Below, one piece after another: positions 1-8,911 of a DNA stretch of 45,082 nt. This stretch comes from CSP1-1 sp035620615 (GTDB taxonomy: Archaea; Thermoproteota; Nitrososphaeria; Nitrososphaerales; Nitrosopumilaceae): assembly GCA_035620615.1 (NCBI GenBank), contig DASPGM010000022.1:1-45082 (forward strand). The letters are read 5' to 3'. Position 1 is the first letter of the stretch; every line of letters starts with the position of its first letter. Under the pieces are notes generated by a model, which made no database searches, was not told where the DNA came from, and saw nothing but the letters and a program-made list of their open reading frames with translations. Made by a program: the position numbers and the translations under genes.

Positions 1-2
1 CT

Positions 3-122
3 TGTAGAGATGATAAAACTTTTGAAGAATCTGAGGTTTCTTGGAAAGAGCTACGAGGGTTGAGTTGGTTATTCTGCGAAGACTGTATACATGAAGATCT
101 AAAATCACATGCTTGCGCTTGA
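3..122 (+). CDS. C-terminal end of a small Cys-containing protein (partial)
   Basis: This frame is open from the left edge to a TGA at 120-122. It reads as a plausible charged protein tail of 39 residues with a CEDC pair near residues 25-28, a further Cys at the edge and one near the end, as in small zinc-ribbon proteins. The other two forward frames stop earlier (5-7 and 61-63). The start lies outside the window, so the family cannot be named. Zinc binding is inferred only from the Cys spacing. The last codons overlap the left arm of a long inverted repeat. Confidence 0.42.
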   Translation, partial: CRDDKTFEESEVSWKELRGLSWLFCEDCIHEDLKSHACA

Positions 123-156
123 GATCTCCCTTTAGATCTACGTCTTTGCAGAATAA
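69..156 (+). terminator. long imperfect hairpin followed by a T-rich tract
   Basis: TTATTCTGCGAAGAC (69-83) pairs with GTCTTTGCAGAATAA (142-156); the single mismatch becomes a G-U wobble in RNA. Inside it AGATCTAAA (95-103) pairs perfectly with TTTAGATCT (131-139). The loop holds a further GAGATCTC palindrome. A T-rich stretch (157-178) follows. It sits at the end of the partial upstream gene, so a terminator or 3' processing structure is the simplest reading; a miniature mobile element is possible. Confidence 0.45.
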
Positions 157-482
157 TTCTCTCTATTTTTATTATTTTAGCCATTAAAATGAGGCTAAAA
201 CTATGCAGAACTAGGCAGTTTTTAGAATATTTTAGTGAACTTTGTATGGAAAACTTGTCTTATTTTTCGTATTGAATAAGGTAACAATAAGGTATCATCA
301 ATTATGCAAAAAATAGTAAATTATTTGGGACTACCTAGACCCACATCTAGATAGAAAATTTGTTAAATCATTAATGTAGACAAGTTTATTGATTATCAAT
401 AAAAATGGTATCTCCCCGTTTGACGAGGGAAAATCTGCTGTATTGACGTAAAGGTTAAGATCAATTAAAAAATAATTGAATA
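157..482. other. AT-rich intergenic stretch
   Basis: No convincing gene was seen. It holds a short inverted repeat CTAGA/TCTAG around 335-350 and several AT-rich TATA-like runs ahead of the membrane protein at 483. No tRNA fold or repeat array was recognised. Confidence 0.3.
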
Positions 483-1061
483 GTGTTTAATGAAGAATTT
501 GTTAAGGAATACTTCAAAAACCCATTTTTAATTTGGGGTTTAATTCTGCTAGGATTTACTTCATTAGATTCAGCTTTGTTCGCAAATTTAGCTTTACAGG
601 CAATAGTAATACATAATTTGTATGTCCCAATCTTATTTGGGTCATTAATAATTGCATTATCACTTTCATTATATCCTATCCGTCGAAGTTTAAGAAAATT
701 AGTTGAGAAAAAAGAGACCAAAAAAGAAGCATTCATGTATCTTACAGCTATTTTCGTTATTTTTTATACGGAGGTGGTTTATTTTATGATAGACCCAATG
801 TTAATTTTTGGTGAACTTGATCCACGGGTAATTACAGACAAGAATACTTGGGAGTATGCAATTAACGTCAAGACATTGGTTCAGTTTATTGCTTTACCAG
901 CTTTCTACGCATTTTTCTTTAATATGATCAAGACCAGATTAATCAAAGAAGGATACGAAATTCATGATAAATTTAGAAACAATTTAAAATTTGTAGCTGC
1001 TGTGATCCTAACTAACTTTGGAGGGTATTTTCTTTTTATATTTATTACAATTCTTAAATAA
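483..1061 (+). CDS. hypothetical multi-pass membrane protein
   Basis: A 192-residue protein I do not recognise. It shows about five hydrophobic segments (roughly residues 15-43, 46-66, 82-108, 128-148 and 167-191). A basic, Lys/Glu-rich loop near 67-82 is probably cytoplasmic. It starts with GTG. No catalytic motif, Cys pair or transporter signature is visible. It stands alone, separated by about 100 bases from the opposing 69-aa gene, and gives no operon context. An integral membrane location is well supported; the function is unknown. Confidence 0.6.
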   Translation: MFNEEFVKEYFKNPFLIWGLILLGFTSLDSALFANLALQAIVIHNLYVPILFGSLIIALSLSLYPIRRSLRKLVEKKETKKEAFMYLTAIFVIFYTEVVYFMIDPMLIFGELDPRVITDKNTWEYAINVKTLVQFIALPAFYAFFFNMIKTRLIKEGYEIHDKFRNNLKFVAAVILTNFGGYFLFIFITILK

Positions 1062-1158
1062 TGACCCTAAAAGGTAAACGAAATCATTACAACATCAAAT
1101 TACTTTGAGGCTACGGAGTATTAATTAACATAAAACAAAATTGATTTTCATCTACAAT

Positions 1159-1368
1159 TCATTTTAGATTATGGTTTTTTCCATTAGTTTCTATCTCATA
1201 CCGTAATGCAGCAGGTAGCTCTGCATATTTTTTCTCAACTAATATCTTAATCTGATCATCTGGAACCTGTACTGCTCGAAGTAACTTTCCTCTTTGATGT
1301 GCATATGCATTTTTCCAAAAGCCAGCTCCATCAAAAGTGCTAATTTTTACTCCTCTTTTTCCAGTCAA
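1159..1368 (-). CDS. conserved-looking 69-aa protein at the end of the CoA operon
   Basis: A small soluble protein of 69 residues with no recognised domain. Its TTG start overlaps the coaBC stop codon in a TTGA junction, a typical sign of translational coupling, so it is probably expressed as the last gene of the CoA operon. It is basic at the N-terminus and has no Cys or membrane segment. A link to pantothenate/CoA metabolism is inferred from position only. It could also be a passenger of unrelated function. Confidence 0.6.
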   Translation of the reverse strand: MTGKRGVKISTFDGAGFWKNAYAHQRGKLLRAVQVPDDQIKILVEKKYAELPAALRYEIETNGKNHNLK

Positions 1369-2624
1369 GTGATTCTTCTCTCAATTTCCTTTCTAATGAA
1401 TTTAGCAATTTTTTCTTTTGGTTTCCATCCTGAACCCTGAGATTTTTTAAAATCTACTATCAAAATTTCATTGTTTTCTGGATTTTTCCTATACCGAGAA
1501 GAACCAACATCGTTTGCTACCATCAAATCAGCTTTACAATCCTTCATTTTTTTTCTAGCTTCACGTTCTAGCTCTTTTTTTGAAACTTTAGCTAGAGCCT
1601 TGAATCCAACTAGAAAAACATCTTTTTGAAGCTTTTTTACTTGATCAATTATCTTTGGTACGCGAACTAGCTTTACAGTAATTTTTTGATTTGTACTTTT
1701 GATTTTAGAATTACTTGGATTTGAAGGAGTATAGTCAGATGGAGCTGCTGCCATTATTACAATATCAAACTTTTTTTTCATCTCATTTTTTACAGCAAGA
1801 TACATTTCTTTTGCAGTTTTAACAGACACTAGCTTTACCCCACTAGGTGGTTTTTCAGAACCAGGACCATAAACCATAGTTACTTTAGCGCCAGCTGAAA
1901 CCATTTCACTAGCTAACAGCACACCAGTTTTACCTGTACTTTGGTTTGTTATCACTCGAACAGGATCTAAATGTTCTATAGTAGGACCTGCTGTAATCAA
2001 AACTTTTTTTCCATGTAAAACAGACGAAAATCCAAATTTATCCAAAACATGCTCTAACACATCTTCAGGCTCAGCTGCTTTAGCTTTTCCTTCAATCATA
2101 TTTGGAGAAACAAAATCAACTTTTTTCTCTAAAAATAAAATATTTTTCTTCACAGCAATATTTTCATACATTGCTTCATGCATTGCAAGACACATCACTA
2201 CTGGAATTCCTGACCCAAATCCCACAGTAAGTACGGTAGCTATTGGTGTATCATCAATTCCACTAGCAAGTTTTCCCAAAGTATTTGCAGTACATGGATA
2301 AACAATAATCAAGTCAGATTTTTTATAATCAGCTATTGCAATGTGCTCTAGATCCCCAGTTAGTTTAGTTATTACAGGATTTCCAGTTGCCCACTTGAAG
2401 TATGCTGGCTGGATTAATCTAGTTGCAGCATCACTTGCAACACAAGTAACTGATGCACCATGCCTCATTAGCAATCTAGCTAACTCTATTGATTTGTAGG
2501 CAGCTACACTTCCTGCCACACATAATACAATTTTTTTTCCAGCAAGCTCTACTCCATCAGAGCCTACTATATCCAACGAAGGATGTTTTGGAATTTTCCT
2601 AGCCAATTTCCTCTCGTAGGGCAT
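1365..2624 (-). CDS. coaBC: bifunctional phosphopantothenoylcysteine decarboxylase / phosphopantothenate-cysteine ligase
   Basis: Joins cysteine to 4'-phosphopantothenate and decarboxylates the product to 4'-phosphopantetheine in cytosolic CoA synthesis. The N-terminal half is the FMN-binding CoaC domain (GSVAAYKS near residue 45, PCTANT and PVVMCLAMHEAMY further on). The C-terminal half is CoaB (ITAGPTIEHLDPVRVITN, a PS-rich hinge, then VGFKA). Full length for the fusion. The frame is open to a TTG at 2642, but ATG at 2624 shortens the overlap with panB and is preferred. It lies within the minus-strand operon after panB and overlaps the 69-aa gene at its stop. Confidence 0.93.
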   Translation of the reverse strand: MPYERKLARKIPKHPSLDIVGSDGVELAGKKIVLCVAGSVAAYKSIELARLLMRHGASVTCVASDAATRLIQPAYFKWATGNPVITKLTGDLEHIAIADYKKSDLIIVYPCTANTLGKLASGIDDTPIATVLTVGFGSGIPVVMCLAMHEAMYENIAVKKNILFLEKKVDFVSPNMIEGKAKAAEPEDVLEHVLDKFGFSSVLHGKKVLITAGPTIEHLDPVRVITNQSTGKTGVLLASEMVSAGAKVTMVYGPGSEKPPSGVKLVSVKTAKEMYLAVKNEMKKKFDIVIMAAAPSDYTPSNPSNSKIKSTNQKITVKLVRVPKIIDQVKKLQKDVFLVGFKALAKVSKKELEREARKKMKDCKADLMVANDVGSSRYRKNPENNEILIVDFKKSQGSGWKPKEKIAKFIRKEIERRIT

Positions 2625-3435
2625 CGAGTTCTGCTTTTTCAATAAAAAAAGAGTGTTCTTTTGAAGGAAATTTACCAGTCTCTATATCTTTTTTGTATAA
2701 TGCTACAGCTTTAGTAATCTCTTTAGATAAAGAAAGATACTGTTTTACAAATTTTGGTTTTAGCTTATCATACATTCCTAGCATATCGTGAATTACTAGC
2801 ACCTGTCCGTCACAGTATTTGCCTGAACCAATGCCTATAGTAGGAATAGAGATGCTTTCTGAAATAATTTTTGCAACTTCAGATGTAACCATCTCCAAGG
2901 CTATACTAAACACACCAGCCTCTTCAAGTGCCTTTGCAGATTCAATTAGCTTTATTGCAGTCTCTTTTGTTTTTCCCTGAACACGATATCCTTGTGATAA
3001 CATTGTAGTTTGTGGTTGTAGTCCAATGTGACCCATTACAGGTATACCAGTCTCAACTATTGCTCGAACGGTGTCTGCCATCTCAAGCCCACCTTCAAGC
3101 TTTACTGCATCAGCTCCTGACTTGATTAGTTTACCAGAATTTTTTATTGCATCTGAAACACTAGCCTGGTAAGACATGAATGGCAAATCCCCAACAATTA
3201 ATGCGTTTTCTCTTGCACGACTAACTGCTTCAGTAAATATTTGCATCTGAGTCATTGTAACTGGAATTGTATTTTCATATCCTAAAACAACCATTCCTGC
3301 ACTATCTCCAACTAGTATGACATCAACTCCAGCCCTATCAGATAGTAATGCTAGAGAATAGTCATATGCAGTTACAACAGAAATTTTCTTGCCAGCAGTT
3401 TTTTTTGCAATAATATCTCTAGGTGTCTTATGCAT
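2599..3435 (-). CDS. panB: 3-methyl-2-oxobutanoate hydroxymethyltransferase (ketopantoate synthase)
   Basis: Transfers a hydroxymethyl group from methylene-tetrahydropterin to 2-oxoisovalerate to give ketopantoate, the first committed step to pantoate. It has the PanB TIM-barrel motifs: VTAYDYSLA near the N-terminus, VGDSAGMVVLGY with the metal-binding Asp, the VGDLPFMSYQ stretch, AVKLEGG, and PVMGHIGLQPQ. The length of 278 residues is usual. Its start overlaps the upstream phosphopantothenate synthetase gene by 8 bases, and its 3' end overlaps coaBC, so the genes are co-transcribed. A ketopantoate reductase, needed for the next step, is not in the window. Confidence 0.95.
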   Translation of the reverse strand: MHKTPRDIIAKKTAGKKISVVTAYDYSLALLSDRAGVDVILVGDSAGMVVLGYENTIPVTMTQMQIFTEAVSRARENALIVGDLPFMSYQASVSDAIKNSGKLIKSGADAVKLEGGLEMADTVRAIVETGIPVMGHIGLQPQTTMLSQGYRVQGKTKETAIKLIESAKALEEAGVFSIALEMVTSEVAKIISESISIPTIGIGSGKYCDGQVLVIHDMLGMYDKLKPKFVKQYLSLSKEITKAVALYKKDIETGKFPSKEHSFFIEKAELDALREEIG

Positions 3436-4168
3436 GAGGTAACCTCCTAGAAAGATTTTTTTTTATTTCTAAAACACTAGCTTTAAGATTTTTTTTGTTG
3501 TTAAATGAAACTTTACGAATATTTTTTGATTTACATTCCAAAATTAGTTTATTGATTGCACGAACCACATTATCTACTATAGTAATATCGGCAGTTTTAG
3601 CAGTTCTAGATAAGGGATTTAGATCAAATGTGATTATTTTTTTTCCAGCCTTTTTTAGTGCTATGGTGCGATCTCCATCTTCTAAGGGAACCACAACAAC
3701 ATCTGCTTTGAAAATTCCATTTTTATCAACAATTCTTCTTGCACTATCAAGGCCTGAAATTTTCTTTGATGCCTTAGAATCTATGCCTAGAATCTCTTTT
3801 GCACCAGCCTTTCTTAGAGCATTTACAATGTTTTTCTTTCTTTTTTCATTTGTATAAAACAAATTTACTTCAATTTTTGCATTTACAGTATTTGCTAGCT
3901 TTACAATTTCTCTAGGACATAATGCAGCTACATTTCCATTTACAGAAATTACTGGATATGTAGCATTAGATAGCAAAAAGGCTGCAGCATGTATTGCAGC
4001 TTGTGCGGGCTTTGAGGTTTTTTCTCCAAGTAAATAATCAAATGCCTCACCTCTACCATGTGCCATCAGTCCTTCTTTAGCTACTAGTCCATTTTCAAAT
4101 CCATGTACTAGTTTTTCTCTAATGTATAATGACCTGGCACGAGGATGACTTTTAGGAATAAGAGACAT
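3428..4168 (-). CDS. 4-phosphopantoate-beta-alanine ligase (archaeal phosphopantothenate synthetase)
   Basis: Belongs to the archaeal family formerly called DUF137, which condenses 4-phosphopantoate with beta-alanine using ATP. With pantoate kinase it replaces bacterial PanC and CoaA. Recognisable features are the N-terminal HPRARSLYIREKLVHGF, the GLMAHGRGEAFDYLLGE block, VISVNGNVAALCP, and the later VVPLEDGDRT and FDLNPLSRTAK segments. Length 246 residues is typical. It sits between pantoate kinase and panB, 22 bases from the former and overlapping the latter. Identification is from family knowledge and operon context, which agree. Confidence 0.92.
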   Translation of the reverse strand: MSLIPKSHPRARSLYIREKLVHGFENGLVAKEGLMAHGRGEAFDYLLGEKTSKPAQAAIHAAAFLLSNATYPVISVNGNVAALCPREIVKLANTVNAKIEVNLFYTNEKRKKNIVNALRKAGAKEILGIDSKASKKISGLDSARRIVDKNGIFKADVVVVPLEDGDRTIALKKAGKKIITFDLNPLSRTAKTADITIVDNVVRAINKLILECKSKNIRKVSFNNKKNLKASVLEIKKNLSRRLPHA

Positions 4169-4190
4169 GTCAATATTTAAAAAAATTATT

Positions 4191-5099
4191 TTATTGTTTT
4201 ATTATTCGTGCACCGACATTATCAATTTTTGATGTGATAATGATTCCATCATCATATTTTTTTAGAACATCAATTACTTTATTTTCATTTGCTTTAGGTA
4301 CCAGAGAAAATATTGTCTCTCCAAACATAGCTACACCACAATTAAACCCATTTTTGTTTAGATCTTTAATAACTCTAGCCATCTTTGGAGTAATTACGTT
4401 AACGTATTTTGCAAACTCTAAAGACATGTCTTGAAAATTAATAATATTTTTTGATGCCTCTAGTCTAGTAACCATCTTTCCTCCTAAACCATTGATAAAA
4501 GGTAGTCTCTCACTCATAAAGCGCTTTGTAGAAATTGGTGAAAAACAAATTATTACTACAGTATAGTTATCAGTTTTTATTTTTTTAACTATTCCATGTC
4601 CTGGGGCCCCACCTTTTGTTCTTATTTCAAATCCCCCATGGTATGATGCTAAAACATCACCCAGACCTGTTTGACATTTTATCTCAGCTTCATGTGCAAT
4701 TAAGCCAACTTGCTCTCTTGAAAGACCAGTATCAAGTGCTTGGTTTAGTGCTAATCCAAGTGATAATGCAACTGCACCACTACATCCAAGTCCATATCCT
4801 ACAGGAACTGTAATGTTATGATCAACATCTACAAAAACATCTTTTCCAGCTAGATCAAGAAATTTCCTTATAACAAATTCAGAAACTTGTGAATTGTCAG
4901 TCTGGTAACCTAAAATGTTTAAATGAAAATTTGAAATATCATATTCAGTTTTTTTTCGAACCTGAACAATGGTTTTTACTCCTTCTTGAATTGAAAAGCC
5001 AGCCCCTTGAGAACCAATTTCTCCAATGTTGCTTTTGCGCTCAAGATCTGCCTTGAAAAATCCAGTAATATGCGCAGGACAAAAAGCCATTCCCTTCAT
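4191..5099 (-). CDS. pantoate kinase (GHMP family)
   Basis: Phosphorylates pantoate to 4-phosphopantoate in the archaeal CoA route. The GHMP ATP-binding motif VPVGYGLGCSGAVALSLGLA lies near residues 98-117. The N-terminal CPAHITGFF and GSQGAGFS stretches and the C-terminal GVAMFGETIFSL block match the archaeal pantoate kinase family rather than mevalonate or homoserine kinase. It is the first gene of the minus-strand CoA operon and is followed directly by phosphopantothenate synthetase. A TATA-like TTATATTTTA (minus strand, about 5121-5133) lies roughly 27 bases before the ATG, suiting a leaderless transcript. Confidence 0.92.
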   Translation of the reverse strand: MKGMAFCPAHITGFFKADLERKSNIGEIGSQGAGFSIQEGVKTIVQVRKKTEYDISNFHLNILGYQTDNSQVSEFVIRKFLDLAGKDVFVDVDHNITVPVGYGLGCSGAVALSLGLALNQALDTGLSREQVGLIAHEAEIKCQTGLGDVLASYHGGFEIRTKGGAPGHGIVKKIKTDNYTVVIICFSPISTKRFMSERLPFINGLGGKMVTRLEASKNIINFQDMSLEFAKYVNVITPKMARVIKDLNKNGFNCGVAMFGETIFSLVPKANENKVIDVLKKYDDGIIITSKIDNVGARIIKQ

Positions 5100-5120
5100 G
5101 ATCTGAGTATAAATTTGCCA

Positions 5121-5148
5121 TAAAATATAACAATATGGCTTAAATTAA
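5121..5148. promoter_or_regulatory. divergent promoter region, pantoate kinase / phoU
   Basis: Only 64 bases separate the two divergent starts. On the minus strand a TTATATTTTA element is centred about 27 bases before the kinase ATG. On the plus strand CTTAAATTAATTATAT is centred about 24 bases before the phoU TTG. Both spacings suit leaderless archaeal promoters. Confidence 0.5.
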
Positions 5149-5163
5149 TTATATTAGTATAAA

Positions 5164-6150
5164 TTGCCTAAATTCATTCGACGCCTGCAACAGATAGGAA
5201 GTAGTCTACTAGTATCTCTTCCAAAAGAGTGGGTTGATGCTAACAATCTTGAGAAAAGCTCTGAAATAGAAATTGATACCGGCCAAAACAGTCTATCTAT
5301 TACAGCAAACAAAGACATCAAGCCGTCAAAAGAAGTTGTAATTTCTTATCCGCTTCCAAAAGAGGAAAATGTTGTTGCAGATATTACAGGAGCTTACTTG
5401 CTTGGATATGATATTATCAAGATTAAAGGCAAAACAAACATCCCAATTGAAGATCGAGAAAAAATTCGTGAATCAATGAGAAGACTAGTCGGCGTGGAAA
5501 TTGTAGAAGAGGAAGCATCAAGTATTGTAATTCAATTTTTACTTGATGCAGCAACACTCAATCCAGAAAAAATTCTAAAGCGAATGAGTACTATTGCAAT
5601 TGGAATGTTTAATGAAACACTTGATGGTTTAATTTTAGATGATAAAACAAATCTCCAAACAATGTCTAACAGAGACAATGAGATTAATCGACAGTATTTT
5701 TTGCTAGTTCGCTTGATTCGCAGTACAATGGTTGATCGTCGTCTAGCAAGTGTCTTTAATATGGAAAATATTGATATTTTAGATTATAGAATAGCTGCAA
5801 ATCTTTTAGAAACTGCCGGAGATACTATAGTAGAGCTTGCTAATTCAATTAGTATTACTAGAGTCTCTAAGAGTGAACTTAAAATAATTTATAATACAGT
5901 CAAAGACGCAGAAAAAATATATAAAAAATCAATTGATGCATTTATTGCAAATGATAGACTACTTGCAATTGATTCTATTAAATTATATAAAAATTATCTA
6001 AATAAAATAACAAAACTACGTTCATCATTAGAGCATAAAAAGCAACTTCCAATTGATTTTTTAGATATTGTATACATGTTTGAGCGAATAGCAAAGTCAT
6101 GGGCAGATATTGCAGATTTAATTAAACCAATCTACAGACAAGAATTATAA
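5164..6150 (+). CDS. AbrB-type DNA-binding / PhoU-domain regulator
   Basis: A 328-residue fusion. Residues about 1-45 form a SpoVT/AbrB swapped-hairpin DNA-binding domain (IGSSLLVSLPKEWVD, then EIEIDTGQNSLSI). The rest is helical and PhoU-like, with two three-helix bundles containing RDNEINRQYFLLVR and, near the end, MFERIAKSWADIADL. Archaeal proteins of this design are thought to regulate phosphate uptake directly on DNA, unlike bacterial PhoU. It begins with TTG. No pst transporter genes are nearby, so the target is unknown. Its 3' end overlaps the converging Nudix gene by 6 bases. Confidence 0.85.
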   Translation: MPKFIRRLQQIGSSLLVSLPKEWVDANNLEKSSEIEIDTGQNSLSITANKDIKPSKEVVISYPLPKEENVVADITGAYLLGYDIIKIKGKTNIPIEDREKIRESMRRLVGVEIVEEEASSIVIQFLLDAATLNPEKILKRMSTIAIGMFNETLDGLILDDKTNLQTMSNRDNEINRQYFLLVRLIRSTMVDRRLASVFNMENIDILDYRIAANLLETAGDTIVELANSISITRVSKSELKIIYNTVKDAEKIYKKSIDAFIANDRLLAIDSIKLYKNYLNKITKLRSSLEHKKQLPIDFLDIVYMFERIAKSWADIADLIKPIYRQEL

Positions 6151-6660
6151 TAATTTCTTTTTTGCAGCATATGTTAAAACTGCACAAATTGTTTTAGAAT
6201 CTATTATCTTTCCAGATAAAATCATTTTAATTAGTTTTCTTAGGGGAATTTTTACCACAGAAATGATTTCATCATCATCTAATTGTAATTCTCCTATTTT
6301 AGAAAGTTCTGAAGCAACAAAACAATGAATTGCTTCTGTGTTATACCCTACAGACGGATAATATGTGATAAGGGGCGTCATTTTTCTGGCTTTATAGCCA
6401 GTTTCCTCTTGTAATTCACGAAATGCACATTTTTTTGGATTTTCTCTTTTTTCCAGTGTACCGGCAGGAATTTCTAAAATATTTCCGTGCGGATAGCGAT
6501 GTTGTTTTACCAAAATTACATTACTGTTCTTGTCAATGGCTAGCATAGCTGCAGCTCCTCTATGTTCAATAATCTCTCTTCTTACTTTTTTCCCTTGAAT
6601 AGTAAGATCATATAGAGTCAGTCCTAGAATTTTTCCATCATAGATTTTCTTTTTTTTCAA
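6145..6660 (-). CDS. Nudix hydrolase, probable ADP-ribose pyrophosphatase
   Basis: A 171-residue Nudix protein expected to hydrolyse ADP-ribose or a related nucleoside diphosphate derivative. The Nudix box is complete: G67, E73, then R81-E82, E85-E86 and G88, the metal-binding loop-helix-loop. The upstream EIPAGTLE context and the YYPSVGYNTEAIH stretch resemble the ADPR-ase subgroup. Start is TTG. The gene converges on and overlaps phoU by 6 bases. The exact substrate is an inference from the subgroup. Confidence 0.87.
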   Translation of the reverse strand: MKKKKIYDGKILGLTLYDLTIQGKKVRREIIEHRGAAAMLAIDKNSNVILVKQHRYPHGNILEIPAGTLEKRENPKKCAFRELQEETGYKARKMTPLITYYPSVGYNTEAIHCFVASELSKIGELQLDDDEIISVVKIPLRKLIKMILSGKIIDSKTICAVLTYAAKKKLL

Positions 6661-6690
6661 ATAATGTTTTTTATTATTCTTAGATATTAA

Positions 6691-7593
6691 TTAATGTGTT
6701 TGATATAACAAATGAAGCTTCTTTGAGCTTTTTGATGAGTTTATTGCATCAAGTACCCAGTTTATTGGAAAAGTAATTTTTTTTGGAATAAAAAGATCTG
6801 CTGATATTACCCCTTCAGTTTCTCTTACTTTTTGTGTAAGATAATCTAACTTGAATATATCATCACTGTACATAAACAAAACAATTTGATTTTTGGCTAA
6901 AAATGGTTTTTGTAAAAAGGATCCTGAAAACTTTTTTTCTAAAATTTTTAGCTCTCCTTCAAGATTTTCATTAACTCCAACTATAATTGCATACGGGATA
7001 TATCCAGATAATTTAACAGGATCATAAATTAATGTAAATACTATAGCATCATTTTTTTGAAATTTTTCAAGTGCTCTTGTAACAGTTTTTGTAGAAAGTT
7101 TTGTTACTTTGGCAAGGTCTTCAATTCTTATTCTAGGATTTTTAATTAGTTTCTCAATGATTTCAAGATCAGTTTTAGTAAAGCTTGATTGCATTCCTAT
7201 ATTTTCTGCTTGAAATATGCTTAGAACTTTTACATCTTTCATTAAATTTTTTGCAAGTTCAATTTTTTGCTCAATATTTTCTGAAACAACTATTCCACAA
7301 ACAGTAATTCCTCCAATACATGGAACAACTAAAAATGGTTTTCCAACTAAGCTAGCTTGTTTTAAAACATCTTCTATATTTTCCCCTGTTACTACAACAT
7401 AAAACAAATTATATCCTAATACAGGCGGTTCAATTTTTAATGTAAATTTTTCAATCACTCCATTTTTTTTCATTTTTTGAATTCTTGATTTAACGGCCCC
7501 TCCACTGATTCCAATTTTTTTTCCAATTTGCCTGTCGGACTCTCTACAATTGTCAAGCAAAATGCTTAGTATCTTTATATCTAATTTGTCCAA
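6691..7593 (-). CDS. Lrp/AsnC-family regulator with duplicated HTH and RAM-like domains
   Basis: A 300-residue transcriptional regulator built from two Lrp-like halves. The first helix-turn-helix is at about residues 1-58 (IGKKIGISGGAVKSRIQKM), followed by a ligand/oligomerisation domain. A second helix-turn-helix is at about 145-190 (LAKVTKLSTKTVTRALEKF), followed by another alpha-beta domain. Classical Lrp proteins are about half this length, so one chain may resemble a dimer. Start is TTG. It is divergent from the ABC exporter permease at 7711, a possible target, but that is only positional. Confidence 0.85.
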   Translation of the reverse strand: MDKLDIKILSILLDNCRESDRQIGKKIGISGGAVKSRIQKMKKNGVIEKFTLKIEPPVLGYNLFYVVVTGENIEDVLKQASLVGKPFLVVPCIGGITVCGIVVSENIEQKIELAKNLMKDVKVLSIFQAENIGMQSSFTKTDLEIIEKLIKNPRIRIEDLAKVTKLSTKTVTRALEKFQKNDAIVFTLIYDPVKLSGYIPYAIIVGVNENLEGELKILEKKFSGSFLQKPFLAKNQIVLFMYSDDIFKLDYLTQKVRETEGVISADLFIPKKITFPINWVLDAINSSKSSKKLHLLYQTH

Positions 7594-7680
7594 TTCACCT
7601 CATCTCCACTGATTTTACCTTAATATCATACTTATAATGATTAAAAATGTCTATTCTAGTGCTAAAATACTCCATATACA

Positions 7681-7690
7681 TTATATATTA
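7681..7690 (+). promoter_or_regulatory. TATA box of the ABC transporter operon
   Basis: TTATATATTA is centred about 26 bases before the TTG at 7711, the spacing expected when transcription begins at the start codon. It supports the TTG start of the permease. Confidence 0.6.
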
Positions 7691-7710
7691 GACCTTTTCT
7701 ATATAAAGAA

Positions 7711-8898
7711 TTGGAATATAGGTTACAATTAGCAAAAAGAATGCTCTTTAACAAAAGGGGTAGTCTTATTGGCGCAGTTTTAGCAGTGACAATTGGAATT
7801 TTAGTAATTCATGTAAATTTTGTAATTTTTCAAGGACTCTTTGATGCTATAGTTCGTGATCTTACTGATTATAGATTTGGTAACTTGCAAGTTACAGACG
7901 AGGAAGACTATATTGACAAGTCTGATAACGCTTTAGTAAAATGGTTTGAGAGAATTCCCTATGTTTATGCCGCGACACCGCGGCTTGATTCATCAGCTGC
8001 CATTAACATTACAAAAAATGGACAAAGAATAGAAGAAAATAGAGTGGCAATTGTCGGTGTTGATCCAATGAGAGATATCAAAGCTTCAACTGCTCATGAA
8101 ACAGTTACAGAAGGCCAGTATGTTTTTTCAAGAAATTCAATTGTTTTAGGTTCCAGTGTTGCAAATGATCTTGGAGATGCTCAGGTTGGAGATAGCGTAA
8201 AATTAAAAATTGTTGATAGATATGGCCAAGATCAAATCAAACGATTTATTGTATCAGGAATTGCAAATTCCCCTGGTGGAAACGGTTTTGATTATAGTGC
8301 AGTCATACATATTGATACTTTACGTGATATGATGGATAGAGACGGTTATACTGGCTCAATAATGGTTAAGCTTGACGATCCAAAAAAATCAGAGGAGCTC
8401 AAAAATCTTTTCTTACGAACTTTTCCAAATGATGATTTTAAAGCTGAAACTCTAGAAGAAGTTGCTGAGGCACAGCTAGCTGGTTTTAGATCAGGTATAG
8501 CTATGATTAACATGATAGGTTACTTTGGTATGATGTCTTCGGCTTTTGCTATTGTAACTATACAAATGATGTTAGTTAATGGAAAAACAAGAGAAATTGG
8601 AGTAATGCGTGCTATAGGCGCAAAAAGAAAAGACATCTTAATTATATTTTTATTTCAAGGAATTATTATTGGTGCAATTGGTGCATCGGTTGGGACTGCC
8701 GCTGGTTTAGCTTATACGATTTATGCCAAGGAAACAAAAATGTCATTTAATAATAGCCTTCCATTAGAAGTTTCACTTCAATGGGATAAAATCATTCAAA
8801 CTGCACTAACATCATTTGCCCTAGCAATTATTGCATCACTATATCCATCCTATAGGGCAACTAAGCTACTACCTGTGGAGGCGATGAGAACTGTCTGA
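7711..8898 (+). CDS. ABC transporter permease, MacB/FtsX family
   Basis: A 395-residue membrane component of a three-gene ABC system. One N-terminal membrane helix (about 18-40) is followed by a large extracytoplasmic MacB-type periplasmic-core-like domain (about 45-255). Three C-terminal helices follow, the FtsX domain, with the usual GKTREIGVMRAIGAKRKDI loop between the first two. The TTG start is favoured by the TATA element 26 bases upstream. The ATPase gene follows after 13 bases. Members of this family act in lipoprotein or peptide export or as mechanotransmitters rather than importers; the substrate here is unknown. Confidence 0.9.
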   Translation: MEYRLQLAKRMLFNKRGSLIGAVLAVTIGILVIHVNFVIFQGLFDAIVRDLTDYRFGNLQVTDEEDYIDKSDNALVKWFERIPYVYAATPRLDSSAAINITKNGQRIEENRVAIVGVDPMRDIKASTAHETVTEGQYVFSRNSIVLGSSVANDLGDAQVGDSVKLKIVDRYGQDQIKRFIVSGIANSPGGNGFDYSAVIHIDTLRDMMDRDGYTGSIMVKLDDPKKSEELKNLFLRTFPNDDFKAETLEEVAEAQLAGFRSGIAMINMIGYFGMMSSAFAIVTIQMMLVNGKTREIGVMRAIGAKRKDILIIFLFQGIIIGAIGASVGTAAGLAYTIYAKETKMSFNNSLPLEVSLQWDKIIQTALTSFALAIIASLYPSYRATKLLPVEAMRTV

Positions 8899-8911
8899 TA
8901 AGGTACTAGAA

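Noticed and set aside
3495..3857. Long open frame on the plus strand antisense to phosphopantothenate synthetase
   Set aside because: It is a shadow of a well-supported gene and its product shows no family pattern.
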